Position numbers and translations under genes: made by a program | Shown here: one piece after another, positions 35,643-47,087 of the stretch | Layout of the letters: the number at the start of each line of letters is the position of its first letter | Position numbering within the stretch: the stretch's first letter is position 1 | Notes under the pieces: generated by a model | Databases searched by the model: none | Told to the model about the DNA's origin: nothing | The model's input: only the letters and a program-made list of their open reading frames with translations | From: Pyrinomonadaceae bacterium | GTDB taxonomy: Bacteria > Acidobacteriota > Blastocatellia > Pyrinomonadales > Pyrinomonadaceae | Length of the DNA stretch: 64,000 nt | Assembly: GCA_030841105.1 (NCBI GenBank) | Contig: JAVEDE010000095.1 | Span: forward strand, 124,001-188,000 | Direction of reading: 5' to 3'

Positions 35643-35880
35643 TCCTGCCGCGTTTGAAGATTTGGCGTGGTGGATCGAGCAAGATCGAAGTAAGGCGTTA
35701 CGCATAATCAGCCTCATCAAAGACGTGCAGCGCGATCCATTCAAAGGGATCGGGAAGCCCGAACCGCTCAAGCGCGACTTGGCCGGTTGCTGGTAGCGTC
35801 GCATTGATCAGGAACATCGGCTCGTCTATCAGGTTACCGCAGACAAGGTCAGAATCCTCGCGTGTCGTTATCACTACTGA
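35614..35880 (+). pseudogene. YoeB-like mRNA interferase interrupted by an in-frame TAG
   Basis: The 60-residue open frame is the first two thirds of YoeB (DLAWWIEQDRSKALRIISLI, FKGIGKPEPLKRDLAGCW). TAG at 35794-35796 follows, and the same frame continues with the normal YoeB end: RRIDQEHRLVYQVTADKV then RILACRYHY and TGA at 35878. In the family the residue between W and R is Ser, and one change (TCG to TAG) would make this stop. The lost part holds the catalytic Arg and the C-terminal His-Tyr. Without suppression the toxin is dead while its antitoxin stays intact. Confidence 0.85.
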
Positions 35881-35920
35881 CAATTTCCTCGCGCGTTGCG
35901 TAAGTCACAACGGCAAACAG

Positions 35921-36430
35921 ATGGATTACAGCATTGACGACATGAACGCCGGTGATTGGGAGCAGGTGCGCTCGATCTATCTTGAGGGCATCGCGACGGG
36001 CGTGGCGACTTTTGAGACGGACGCCCCGGCGTGGGAGAAGTGGGACGCGGGACACTTGCGGAAGGCGCGTTTGGTGGCGCGCGATGTCGGCGGCGCGAGG
36101 GGCGTGATTCTGGGGTGGGCGGCTTTGAGTCGGGTGTCCGACCGCTGCGTCTACGGCGGGGTCGCGGAGGTGAGCGTCTATGTCGGGGAACGCGGGCGCG
36201 GCCGGGGCGTGGGGCGTGCGTTGCTCGACGCGCTCGTCGAAGCGTCCGAGCGAAACGGCATCTGGACGCTACAGGCGGGCGTGTTCCCGGAGAACGCGGC
36301 GAGCGTCAAGTTGCACCTGCGCTGCGGCTTCCGCGAAGTGGGCAGGCGCGAGCGCATCGGGAAGTTGAACGGCGTGTGGCGCGACACCCTGTTGCTTGAA
36401 CGTCGCAGCCGGAACGTCGGGACGAGTTGA
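35921..36430 (+). CDS. GNAT N-acetyltransferase (phosphinothricin acetyltransferase-like)
   Basis: A 169-residue acetyl-CoA-dependent enzyme: IRSIYLEGIATGVATFETDAP-type substrate segment near residues 13-32, VAEVSVYVGERGRGRGVGRALLDALV (motif A, acetyl-CoA binding) and LHLRCGFREVGRRERIGKLNGVWRDTLLLER. This layout fits the PAT/methionine sulfoximine acetyltransferase group, which acetylates amino acid analogues. The ATG at 35921 begins the conserved part; longer starts run through the toxin remnant. Confidence 0.83.
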   Translation: MDYSIDDMNAGDWEQVRSIYLEGIATGVATFETDAPAWEKWDAGHLRKARLVARDVGGARGVILGWAALSRVSDRCVYGGVAEVSVYVGERGRGRGVGRALLDALVEASERNGIWTLQAGVFPENAASVKLHLRCGFREVGRRERIGKLNGVWRDTLLLERRSRNVGTS

Positions 36431-36547
36431 AGCGCGCGCCCGCCGCTCACATCTACGCCGCGCCCGCCGGAGTCTCCCGCACCAAACACCTTTCAGTATC
36501 GCGCGTGCGGCCTTCGAGCCACGCGTCGTTTAAAGGAACGCAGAGCT

Positions 36548-36934
36548 ATGACGATCCAGTTCAGCCGCCGACTCGCCATCGCGTTCGGCATTCTCGCGCC
36601 GCTCGGCGAAACCATCCGTCGTTGGAGCACCTGGCGCGAGTGGCCGCCGAACTTCTTCGACGATTACATCATGGGCGCGTTTCTGCTCTACGGCGCGTGG
36701 CGGGTGGGGCGCGACGTGCGCGGCGGGCAGCGTTTCCTCGCGGCGGCGTGGGCTTTCACGTGCGGCATCGGCTACTACAGTTTCTTCGGGCAGTTGAAAA
36801 GTTTGAGCCTGCACGAAGTTGACCCCGCGCCGATCCCTTCCGAGTGGATGGCGTTGATCAAAGGCGTCGGGCTGGCTCTGTCGCTGCTGGCTCTGGTCGT
36901 CAGTCTCAGGCGGCAGGCCGAGAGTCAGTATTGA
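36548..36934 (+). CDS. Small membrane protein of unknown function
   Basis: A 128-residue protein with hydrophobic segments at about 10-22, 40-55, 64-82 and 103-120 and a WREWPPNFFDDY loop after the first. ATG at 36548 has AGGAACGCAGAG nearby. No family recognised. Lies between the acetyltransferase and the DUF4912 gene and is probably its own unit. Confidence 0.65.
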   Translation: MTIQFSRRLAIAFGILAPLGETIRRWSTWREWPPNFFDDYIMGAFLLYGAWRVGRDVRGGQRFLAAAWAFTCGIGYYSFFGQLKSLSLHEVDPAPIPSEWMALIKGVGLALSLLALVVSLRRQAESQY

Positions 36935-36975
36935 CGAAGTGGCCGCGCGGCCTTCCGCCGCGTCGCGCACTTTCG

Positions 36976-37003
36976 TTGACACCGCGCGGGCAATCACTTA
37001 CAA
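36976..37003 (+). promoter_or_regulatory. Promoter of the DUF4912-GH57-GDPD operon
   Basis: TTGACA (36976-36981), 16-bp spacer starting CCGCGCGGGC, -10 TTACAA (36998-37003). The first 16 bases are identical to 26855-26870. Confidence 0.6.
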
Positions 37004-37070
37004 CTAACTCGCTCTGCCCCCACAACGGAAACGCGCCTTCGCACACAGCCCAACCGCCGCACGAGACGAG

Positions 37071-37718
37071 ATGAATCTAAGCGACGACGACACGCCCGAA
37101 GAAACTAACGCGACCGCCGCCACTAACGCCGCGTCAGCCGCGCCGACCACGGACGCGCTCGCCAACTTGATGCCCGTCGTCCTCAAACGCGACTTCATCC
37201 AACTGCTCCTGCAATCGCCGACCCGCCTCTACCTCTACTGGACGTTCGCACACGACCCGCACGCCACCCTGCGCGAGGCGTTCGGCGAGTTGGCCGCGCA
37301 CTACAGGCTAATGGCGCGTCTCGTCAACGTCGAGAGCAGCGAGGAGTTTTTAATGGACGCGCCGCGCGAGCGAGCGCAGTGGTTCGAGGTCTACCCGCGC
37401 CACGTCTACCGCGCCGAGGTCGGCTTCCACGCGGCGAATCGCCCGTTCGTCCGCCTGCTCTCTTCAAACGCGGTGACGACGCCGCCCGACCGCGCCTCGC
37501 ACCTGTCAGCCGAAGAAGTGGAGTTTCAACTTGAGGCCGATGCGTTCACACGACTCCTCGGCGGCGCGGGCTACGAACGCTACGCGCGCGCGCCCACCGC
37601 AGACGCAGAGGGCGGCGGACATATAAACGCACAGGGCAGCGTGCTGGTGTCGGCTGCGCGTCCCGGCGCGGGCGCAGACCCGTCACACGCAGTCGCGGAC
37701 GAATACCCGCACCGCTGA
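37071..37718 (+). CDS. DUF4912 protein
   Basis: A 215-residue protein. After a Thr/Ala/Asn-rich N-terminus of about 30 residues comes RDFIQLLLQSPTRLYLYWTFA and WFEVYPRHVYRAEVGFHAANRPFVRLLSSNAVTTPP, the DUF4912 pattern. The family often sits beside GH57 branching enzymes, as here (9 bp gap), so a glycan-binding or regulatory role in glycogen metabolism is plausible. The C-terminal 40 residues are low complexity. Confidence 0.82.
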   Translation: MNLSDDDTPEETNATAATNAASAAPTTDALANLMPVVLKRDFIQLLLQSPTRLYLYWTFAHDPHATLREAFGELAAHYRLMARLVNVESSEEFLMDAPRERAQWFEVYPRHVYRAEVGFHAANRPFVRLLSSNAVTTPPDRASHLSAEEVEFQLEADAFTRLLGGAGYERYARAPTADAEGGGHINAQGSVLVSAARPGAGADPSHAVADEYPHR

Positions 37719-37727
37719 TTCCCTCTC

Positions 37728-39331
<1,604 letters not shown>

Positions 39332-39335
<4 letters not shown>

Positions 39336-40276
39336 ACCCCCGCACGGCAACCGGCAAGACCCGCGCGGCGACTACGAACCGCGACTCGCATATGGCGAAT
39401 AAAGCAGACGCGACTCGCGAGACGACTACGACCGGCGAGACGAGCGCGACCGGCGAGACGAGTGCGACCGTCGAAGGGGCGGCGATGTCAAACTCGAACC
39501 TCCCCCTCATCATCGGCCACCGCGGCGCGTCGGCCGTCGCCCCCGAAAACACGCTCGCCGCCTTCGAACGCGCCCTCCGCGACGGCGCGGACGGCATCGA
39601 GTTCGACGTGCGACTCGCGCGCGACGGCGTGCCCGTCGTCATCCACGACGCCACGCTCCGCCGCACCGCGGGCATTGACGTTCCCATAGCGTCGCTCTCA
39701 TCCTCCGACCTCGCCTCCATTGACGTCGGCTCATGGTTCAACCGGCGACACCCCGCCCGCGCCGCCGACGCCTACGCGCGCGAAACCGTCCCCACCCTCG
39801 CACGCGTCTTTGAGAGCATCGCCCCGCGCTGCCGCGTGCTCTACGTCGAATTAAAATGTGATGCGGGAGAAATAAACAGGCTCGTCGAGCGTGTCGTCGC
39901 GGAGATTCGCGCACACAAGTTGGAGCGTCGCGTCGTGATCGAGAGTTTCACGCTCGCCATCTTGGAGGCGAAACGCATCGCGCCCGACGTGCGCACGTCC
40001 GCCGCCCTGCAACGCCGACCCACGCGCCCCCTGCTACTCGCGCGCACCCTCTTCAAACACGCACGCGACTACCGCGCCGACGAACTCGCGCTCTCGCGTT
40101 CGCTCGTCTCGCGCCGCACGGTCGAAGCCGCGCGCGCCCGCGGGTTGCAAACAGTCGTCTGGACGGTTGATCATCCGTCGTGGTATGGCCGCGCACACGC
40201 GCTCGGCCTGCACGCCATTATGACCAACGACCCGGCACGGATGTGCGCCGCGCGCGACGCCTTCCGGCAACCGTGA
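39332..40276 (+). CDS. Glycerophosphodiester phosphodiesterase
   Basis: GDPD of the UgpQ type that splits glycerophosphodiesters into sn-glycerol-3-phosphate and an alcohol. Motifs: IIGHRGASAVAPENTLAAFERAL, DGIEFDVRLARDGVPVVIHD, with the metal-binding Glu/Asp and catalytic His, and TVDHPSWYGRAHALGLHAIMTNDP at the end. The ATG at 39332 overlaps the GH57 stop (ATGA) and gives a 51-residue Thr/Gly/Ala leader with TGETSA repeats; the ATG at 39485 gives the bare enzyme. No clear signal peptide. Confidence 0.88.
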
Positions 40277-40387
40277 CGCCACTCCACGCGGCAAGGTTCA
40301 ATCACGGCGACGATGTTTGCTAATGGCGACGATTAAGAAGACAAGGCACACGGCGATTGAGTTGACGAGGACGACTCCGCTTCCGGC

Positions 40388-41242
40388 ATGACGAACTCCG
40401 CCTCCGCGAAAGACAAAATTTTCGTCCACGAGCACTACGCGATCCACTACCGCCCGGCGGGGCGCGCGCAGTGGGCGGGCGAAGCGCGCCCGGCCTACGC
40501 CGCCCTCTTCGTGCTCGGCGGCCGCGTGCGCTGGCAAGCGGACGACGGGCGCGGCGGCGAGTTGCGCGAGTCGGGCTTGCTCGTCGCCGCGCCGGGCGAG
40601 AGCGCGAGCGCACGCGGCGCGCGAGTCGAGACGCTCACGCTCTCCGTCGCGCCCGCCTTCGTGCTCGACTGCGCCGTGCGCGCCCGCCTCACGCGCGACG
40701 ACGCGCGCATCACCTTTCCCGCGCAGGCCATCGAACACGACCTGCGTCTCGCGCGCCTCGCACGCGACCTCGCCGACGAACTGCGCTCCGCAGAGACCGG
40801 CCACGAACTGATCGTCGCCGCCCTCATCGAACAAATTTTGATCCAACTGCTGCGCCGTTACGCCAGCATCCGCCACGCCGACGAACTCGAACTCTCGCGC
40901 GCCGGACTGATCGATCGTCGCATCCGCCGCGCCGTCGAACTGATGCATTCGCACCTCGCCGAAGAGTTGCCCCTCGAAGAGTTGGCCGCCGCCGCTTACC
41001 TCTCGCCCTTCCACTTCGCGCGCCTCTTCAAGAAACTGACCGGCCTCCCGCCACACGCTTATCTCGCCGCCCTCCGCATCGAACGCGCGCGCACGCTCCT
41101 CGCCACCACCGACGACTCCATCACAGAGATCGCCGCGCGCGTCGGCTACGCCAACTCCAGCCACTTCGGCAAAGCCTTCCGCCAGTTCAACGGCATCACG
41201 CCCCGCGCCTTCCGCGCCGCGTTGGTCAAAGCAGTAGTTTAA
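40388..41242 (+). CDS. AraC-family transcriptional regulator
   Basis: A 284-residue regulator with an N-terminal cupin-like sensing region (1-150) and a C-terminal AraC double HTH: LPLEELAAAAYLSPFHFARLFKKLTGLPPHAYLAALRIERAR and DSITEIAARVGYANSSHFGKAFRQFNGITPRAFR. The ligand is unknown. It precedes inositol-phosphate synthase by 138 bp but is separated from it by a small palindrome. Confidence 0.9.
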   Translation: MTNSASAKDKIFVHEHYAIHYRPAGRAQWAGEARPAYAALFVLGGRVRWQADDGRGGELRESGLLVAAPGESASARGARVETLTLSVAPAFVLDCAVRARLTRDDARITFPAQAIEHDLRLARLARDLADELRSAETGHELIVAALIEQILIQLLRRYASIRHADELELSRAGLIDRRIRRAVELMHSHLAEELPLEELAAAAYLSPFHFARLFKKLTGLPPHAYLAALRIERARTLLATTDDSITEIAARVGYANSSHFGKAFRQFNGITPRAFRAALVKAVV

Positions 41243-41276
41243 CTACAGAGGTTAGAAGTTAAAGGTCGGTAGTTAA
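41239..41276. repeat. Short palindrome at the AraC gene stop
   Basis: TTAACTAC (41239-41246) and GTAGTTAA (41269-41276) with TTAGAAGTTAAAGG units between. The left arm contains the TAA stop at 41240-41242. Confidence 0.6.
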
Positions 41277-41380
41277 GCAATTCTGCGACGACAATGAGCA
41301 AGTTTTGACGAGACGCGCACGCGGGCGTTCGCGTATCCTCAAGGCGTAATAATTTCAAAGCGAAGGGTAGCGACAAAGTT

Positions 41381-42700
<1,320 letters not shown>

Positions 42701-42732
42701 GGTAACGAAGCTGGGGACAGACACGAAGACGA

Positions 42733-42775
42733 GGAGGGCGCAGCGAAATTTCGCCGCGCCCTCCGCGTTTTCGCT
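42733..42775 (+). terminator. Terminator after inositol-phosphate synthase
   Basis: GGAGGGCG-CAGCGAAA/TTTCGCCG-CGCCCTCC folds into a hairpin of about 16 bp with one mismatch, followed by GCGTTTTCGCTTT. Confidence 0.75.
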
Positions 42776-43122
42776 TTACCCCGGTTGGTATGTCCATTCA
42801 AAATTTTGCACGAAGACAGTAATTTGTCAGTCGGTTTCTGCCGCATATTGTCATCGCGCAAAAATTGTCAGACGTATCAAAAATCTTTCCGGTCACTCAT
42901 ATTTTGTGGTGACAAATCGGAGGATGTCGGTTATATAGTGTTCCCACTCCCGAATACCGGAGAGCGCGCGGCGCATTTTAGCCAACCGGCACCGCGCCCG
43001 GTGCATCAATTAAACGAACGGATCGTTCTTTGCATGAGGTCATGGGTGCGACGGCCAAGAGGTCGTCAGCTAGACAGCTTTCAGGTATGCCCAAGAGCGC
43101 TCAGGCAAGGAGGACGGTCGCG
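42776..43122 (+). promoter_or_regulatory. AT-richer leader and promoter region of the ClpB-D2-like gene
   Basis: No convincing gene. It is clearly less GC-rich than its neighbours. Several TTGTCA/TGACAA words occur (about 42826, 42849, 42867, 42910). The best promoter is GTGACA (42909-42914), 17 bp, TATATA (42932-42937). Between there and the ATG at 43123 lies a leader of about 180 nt; the Shine-Dalgarno AAGGAGG is at 43107-43113. Confidence 0.55.
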
Positions 43123-44328
43123 ATGATTGCAGCAATGGAAACACAGAAAAAAATAACCGAGACGGTCTTTCTTGACCCGGATCAGAAGAGTCCGCGGGCG
43201 CAGGAGTTTGAAGAGAAACTCTCGACGCGCATCGTCGGCCAGGAGCGCGCGGTGCGCCGCATGAGCGGCCTCTACCAGATTTTTCTCGCTGGCATGAACC
43301 CGCTCAACCGCCCCGTCGGCACGATGCTCTTTCTCGGCCCGACCGGCTCCGGCAAGACGCGCGTCGTCGAGGCGGCGGCCGAAGTCCTCTTCGGCGACCC
43401 CGGCGCGGTCATCAAAATTGACTGCGCGGAGTTTCAGCACTCGCACGAGATCGCGAAGCTTATCGGCTCGCCTCCAGGCTACCTCGGCCACCGCGAGACC
43501 AGCCCGATGCTGACGCAGGAAAATCTCGACCGCTACCACACGGAAGAGACGAAGCTCTCGCTCGTGCTGTTCGACGAGATCGAGAAAGCGTCCGACAGCT
43601 TGTGGCAACTCCTGCTCGGTATTCTCGACAAGGCCACTTTGACGCTCGGCGACAATCGCCGCGTTGATTTCTCGCACACGATGGTCATCATGACCTCGAA
43701 CCTCGGCGCGCGCGAGATGTCCGAGTTGATCTCCGGCGGCATGGGCTTCGTCACGCCGAAGGGCGACAAGAACCCGAACGACTCGGAAGTTGACCAGAAG
43801 ATTTACCGGACGGCGGTCGAAGCGGCGCGGCGCAAGTTCTCGCCGGAGTTCATGAACCGCATTGACAAGGTGGTCGTCTTCCGCAGTCTCAAGGAGCACC
43901 ACCTGCGCCAGATTCTCGACCTCGAACTGGCCTCCGTGCAGGATCGCATCATGCGCTCGGCCGGGACGAAGTTCGTCTTCCAGTGTTCCGACGCGGCCAA
44001 AGACATGCTGCTCAAAGAGGGCATTGATTTCAAGTACGGCGCGCGGCATCTGAAGCGTTCGATTGAGCGTTTCCTCGTCTACCCGCTCTCGAATCTGGTG
44101 GCGACGGATCAGGTGGGACTGGGCGACCTCGTCCACGTTGACCTGCAAGACGGCCAGAACAAACTCGTCTTCTCGAAGCGTTCGGGCGGCGCGTTGATCA
44201 GCGAGGTGGGGCCTGCGGAGGAAGAGACGGAGGAAGTGGAAGCTAAATCGGGCGGCGTCGGGCTGCCGATCCCGCAGACCAAAGCGGCGCGGAAAAGTCA
44301 GGGACGCAGCGAGAAGTCGGAAAGCTAA
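43123..44328 (+). CDS. Stand-alone ClpB-D2-like AAA+ ATPase
   Basis: A 401-residue protein with one AAA+ module of the ClpA/B second-domain type: RIVGQERAVRR (box at about 32), Walker A GPTGSGKT, pore loop GYLGH, Walker B LVLFDEIEKA, sensor 1 VIMTSNLGA, arginine-finger region FSPEFMNRID, and the D2-small domain with FKYGARHLKRSIERFLVYPL. The N domain, first AAA module and coiled-coil middle domain of ClpB are absent. The last 45 residues are charged low-complexity. Probably an unfoldase with unknown partner. The start is fixed by AAGGAGG 9 bp upstream. Confidence 0.87.
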   Translation: MIAAMETQKKITETVFLDPDQKSPRAQEFEEKLSTRIVGQERAVRRMSGLYQIFLAGMNPLNRPVGTMLFLGPTGSGKTRVVEAAAEVLFGDPGAVIKIDCAEFQHSHEIAKLIGSPPGYLGHRETSPMLTQENLDRYHTEETKLSLVLFDEIEKASDSLWQLLLGILDKATLTLGDNRRVDFSHTMVIMTSNLGAREMSELISGGMGFVTPKGDKNPNDSEVDQKIYRTAVEAARRKFSPEFMNRIDKVVVFRSLKEHHLRQILDLELASVQDRIMRSAGTKFVFQCSDAAKDMLLKEGIDFKYGARHLKRSIERFLVYPLSNLVATDQVGLGDLVHVDLQDGQNKLVFSKRSGGALISEVGPAEEETEEVEAKSGGVGLPIPQTKAARKSQGRSEKSES

Positions 44329-44348
44329 AAGCAGACTGACTCGGACTA

Positions 44349-44401
44349 AACAACAGGAAAGCCGGAGCGCGATTTTGATCGCCTCCGGCTTTCCTGTTGT
44401 T
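44349..44401 (+). terminator. Strong terminator after the ClpB-D2-like gene
   Basis: AACAACAGGAAAGCCGGAG and CTCCGGCTTTCCTGTTGTT form a 19-bp perfect stem with a 15-nt loop. Confidence 0.85.
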
Positions 44402-44431
44402 GATAAGGATCACTCAACTCTGAAATTTCAA

Positions 44432-44482
44432 ATGGCTCGACTCTCTCTGCGCCTGCTCCGCGCTCCTCTGCGTTTGTGTGGT
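44432..44482. repeat. Single-arm oligomer run, CTCTGCGCCTGCTCCGCGC family
   Basis: CTCTCTCTGCGCCTGCTCCG followed by CGCTCCTCTGCGTTTGTGTG, related in style to the GCGAAGGC family (28971) but without a second arm. Lies in the gap between convergent genes. Confidence 0.4.
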
Positions 44483-44502
44483 GAAGATTTTTATTTGGCG
44501 GG

Positions 44503-45408
44503 TCAGACGGCTTTCACGGATTCGAGTCGGCGGATGGCTTCCGTAGCGATGTCTGTGAGATAGGGATCGCGTGTCGCGAGTGCGGCGCGCAGGGACGGGA
44601 GTGCGGACGGGTCGCCGATCAAACCGAGCGCGCGGGCGGCTTCGCGGCGCACATCGTCTCCGGCGCGTTCGTTGGCGAGCGCGGCGATGAGCGCGGGCAC
44701 GGCCGCGCGGCTTTTCATCTGTCCGAGCGCGACGGCCGCCGAGCGGCGCACAAACTCGTTCTCTTCTGTCCGGCGAAACGTGATGCGGTTCAGGAAACCG
44801 GAACGCGCGATGCGGCGACCGATGGCTTCGGTCAGGACGGGCGTCGCGGCCTCGTCGCCGATCTGGCCGAGCGCGACTGCCGCCGCCCCGCGCACGCCCG
44901 CCTCCTTGTCGCGCGCAAGCGCAGTCGCTAACGCTTCCACCGCCGTGCGGCTGCGGGTCTGTCCCAAAGCGTAGGCGGTTTCGCGTCGCACGAACTCGTC
45001 CTTGTCCGCGAGTAGCGGCAACAGCGCGGCAGCGGCCTCGCCTGCGGGCAGAGACAGGATCGCGCCCGCGGCCGTGGCGCGCACGATCACGGCCGCGTCC
45101 TTGAGCGCGGGCAGGGCGGCGCGCGAACTGTCGGGTCGCGCCATCGCGCCGAGCCGCGCGACGGCCTCGCGCCTCTCTTCCGTGTCGGACGAAGACAGGC
45201 GCGCGCGCAGTTTTTCAATTTCGCGTTGGAGCGGCGTGAGTGATGTTTGGGATGTCTGCGGGACGTTAACTGTGTGCGCGTGGAGACGCGACGCGCCGCC
45301 CCCGGCGACGAGTGCGAGTGCGAGCGCGCACGCGCACAGGCGCGCACGCTGCGGCGTGGCGAGGGGCATCATAAAGTTGGAGGACGTGTCTGCGTCCGTT
45401 CGAGTCAT
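44503..45408 (-). CDS. Exported HEAT-repeat protein
   Basis: A 301-residue protein with a signal peptide (RLCACALALALVAGGGASRLHAH) and at least five HEAT/PBS-lyase-type repeats, for example ALLPLLADKDEFVRRETAYALGQ, AVRGAAAVALGQIGDEAATPVL, FVRRSAAVALGQMKSRAAVPAL and DVRREAARALGLIGDPSALPSL. Likely a protein-protein interaction scaffold in the periplasm or on the membrane. The ATG at 45408 overlaps the upstream gene stop (ATGA), which fixes the start. Confidence 0.83.
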   Translation of the reverse strand: MTRTDADTSSNFMMPLATPQRARLCACALALALVAGGGASRLHAHTVNVPQTSQTSLTPLQREIEKLRARLSSSDTEERREAVARLGAMARPDSSRAALPALKDAAVIVRATAAGAILSLPAGEAAAALLPLLADKDEFVRRETAYALGQTRSRTAVEALATALARDKEAGVRGAAAVALGQIGDEAATPVLTEAIGRRIARSGFLNRITFRRTEENEFVRRSAAVALGQMKSRAAVPALIAALANERAGDDVRREAARALGLIGDPSALPSLRAALATRDPYLTDIATEAIRRLESVKAV

Positions 45409-45671
45409 ACGCGGGTCGGGGTCGCGGCGTCGGCGCGACGGTCGGCGCGGCGGCGCACAGACTCCCACTCGAAGGCCTGGCGCGCGCGCAAATTCTCGCG
45501 TGCGTCGGCGAGGAGCGTCACCAGTTCGTCGTCCCACAAGCCGGCGGGGTTCGTCGCGCGGCGCATTGATTCCATGATCGAGATGTAGTCGAGCACCTCT
45601 TTGACTTCCGTGTCGTTCAGGGATTCGAGTTTGAAAGCGAGGCGCTGGCGTTCGGTGATTCGCTTAGCCAT
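45405..45671 (-). CDS. Small helical protein of unknown function
   Basis: An 88-residue charged protein starting MAKRITERQRLAFKLESLND, predicted helical, with LNDTEVKEVLDYISIMESM in the middle and an Arg-rich end. ATG at 45671 has GGAG upstream (CGGAGGAGCTAGAG). It overlaps the HEAT-repeat gene by 4 bp, so the two are translationally coupled. The LNDTEVKEVLDYI part resembles short cyanobacterial and acidobacterial proteins of the DUF2281 style, but I do not assign it. Confidence 0.65.
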   Translation of the reverse strand: MAKRITERQRLAFKLESLNDTEVKEVLDYISIMESMRRATNPAGLWDDELVTLLADARENLRARQAFEWESVRRRADRRADAATPTRV

Positions 45672-46103
45672 CTCTAGCTCCTCCGTACTTGAGAAGCCGG
45701 ACGGCCGGAAGCGCGCATCAACTCGGAAGACGAGTCGGGCAGCGACGTTCGAGAGGCCGTCGGCTGATTGTGGTCGGCACGAGGTTGTTGTTTGCGAAAG
45801 TTGCTTTTGTACTCACCTGCAAGTTATGTGTCGTTCCGACGGCGAGCCGCGCGGCTCACCCGTTCAAGTTTGGGGGCAGCGTAAGCGCACGACGAGTCGC
45901 CGGGTAAAGACGGACGAGTCTGCGGCTCACGCCGTCGTCTCGCGCGCAACTAAGTATGATTGAACGAAGGTTGCTTATTTAGCGGCGGCTGTTGGCCGCT
46001 TAAGGCGAAATATACACGAGACCCGCGCCGGGACGCAAGACCGTCCCGGCACACCACGCGCCGTGCGCGGCTGCGACTTCACACGTCCGCGAATCGTCGC
46101 GCT
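45672..46103. other. Gap of 432 bp without a recognisable gene
   Basis: Contains the promoter side of the 45671 gene. Visible structures: GAGCCGCGCGGCTC (45844-45857), a perfect 14-bp palindrome, and GCGGC/GCCGC around 45982-46000. Short open frames here have no start signal or recognisable motif. Confidence 0.5.
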
Positions 46104-46904
46104 CTAATCAATCTTGGCGGCGATCATGTGCAGCGTGTCTATGACGAGAACTGCGATGGGCGGGTAGAAGAGTAGTTCGGGACGGATTTGCGTGTCGTAG
46201 AGGAACGGGACTTCGCTCAGGATCGTGCTGTACATCTGCTCGCCGAGCAGGAGACCCGCGCCGAGACAGGCCATGTAGCCGATCACGAGGAAACTCGAAG
46301 CGGCGAAGCGCGTGAACGGTTTGTCAGACCTTTCGACTTCGTGGGTCACCGAGTCGTGGAGCGAACTCGGCTGGTAAGTATAGCGGCTGAAGTGTTCGCG
46401 CAGGCGCGCCACCAGATGCCAGAGGCCGACGAGGAACAGGGCGAGGATCACGCTGCGCCCCAGCCCGCCGGAGAGTTGCCAGAAGCGCGGCTTGAGCCAC
46501 GCCACGAAGAAGGTCGAAAGGAACAAAGAGACGGTGGTGAAGACGGCGCGTTGCATGGCGAAGTTTTCGCGCCGCTCCGCCTCGATCAAATTGTCCACCA
46601 CACGATCCATGCGCGCCTGCGCGGCGACGCGTCGCATCCGCTGTGCGTGCGGGTTGTCGGAGCGCAGGAAGGATTCGCTCGCCTCGCCCGCACGCTTGCG
46701 AAATTGGTTGTCGTAGTAACTGCGCTCCTGCGGGTCGCTGAGCGTGCGATAGGCCATCGCGATGAGGGCGAATTCGCGCGCAGCTTTCTCCGAACCGCCG
46801 TTGAGGTCGGGGTGTCGCTGCCGTGCTAAACGCCGATACGCTGATTTGACTTCCGAGGCCGAGGCCGTCCGTTGGAGTCCTAAAATTTTGTAATAATCAA
46901 CCAC
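46104..46904 (-). CDS. Membrane-anchored J-domain protein
   Basis: About 266 residues. The N-terminal J-domain starts VVDYYKILGLQRTASASEVK, has the HPD motif (RQRHPDLNGG) and ends near YYDNQFRKR; it should stimulate a DnaK-type ATPase. Residues about 120-250 have three to four membrane segments (VFTTVSLFLSTFFVAWL, VILALFLVGLWHLVA, SSFLVIGYMACLGAGLLLG, LLFYPPIAVLVIDTL). GTG 46904 puts the J-domain at the very N-terminus as usual; TTG at 46952 would add 16 residues. No Gly/Phe or zinc-finger part. Confidence 0.83.
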   Translation of the reverse strand: MVDYYKILGLQRTASASEVKSAYRRLARQRHPDLNGGSEKAAREFALIAMAYRTLSDPQERSYYDNQFRKRAGEASESFLRSDNPHAQRMRRVAAQARMDRVVDNLIEAERRENFAMQRAVFTTVSLFLSTFFVAWLKPRFWQLSGGLGRSVILALFLVGLWHLVARLREHFSRYTYQPSSLHDSVTHEVERSDKPFTRFAASSFLVIGYMACLGAGLLLGEQMYSTILSEVPFLYDTQIRPELLFYPPIAVLVIDTLHMIAAKID

Positions 46905-47087
46905 TGCGCTTTGTCCCGTACTCCGTAAAAGCCAGCGTGGGAGCGCGCACAACTCCGGCGCGCTCCGGGCAGGAAGGTTAAACCCGTAACGACACTATAA
47001 CATTTTCCGCCAAAAACGTCCTGCGCGAAAATGTCGGGTCGGAGCAGCGCGTATGAATTGTCGGGAGGGTGGAAAATTGTGGAGAGG

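Noticed and set aside
35614-35796. 60-residue functional toxin
   Set aside because: The continuation after TAG matches the YoeB end, so the short frame is a truncated product.
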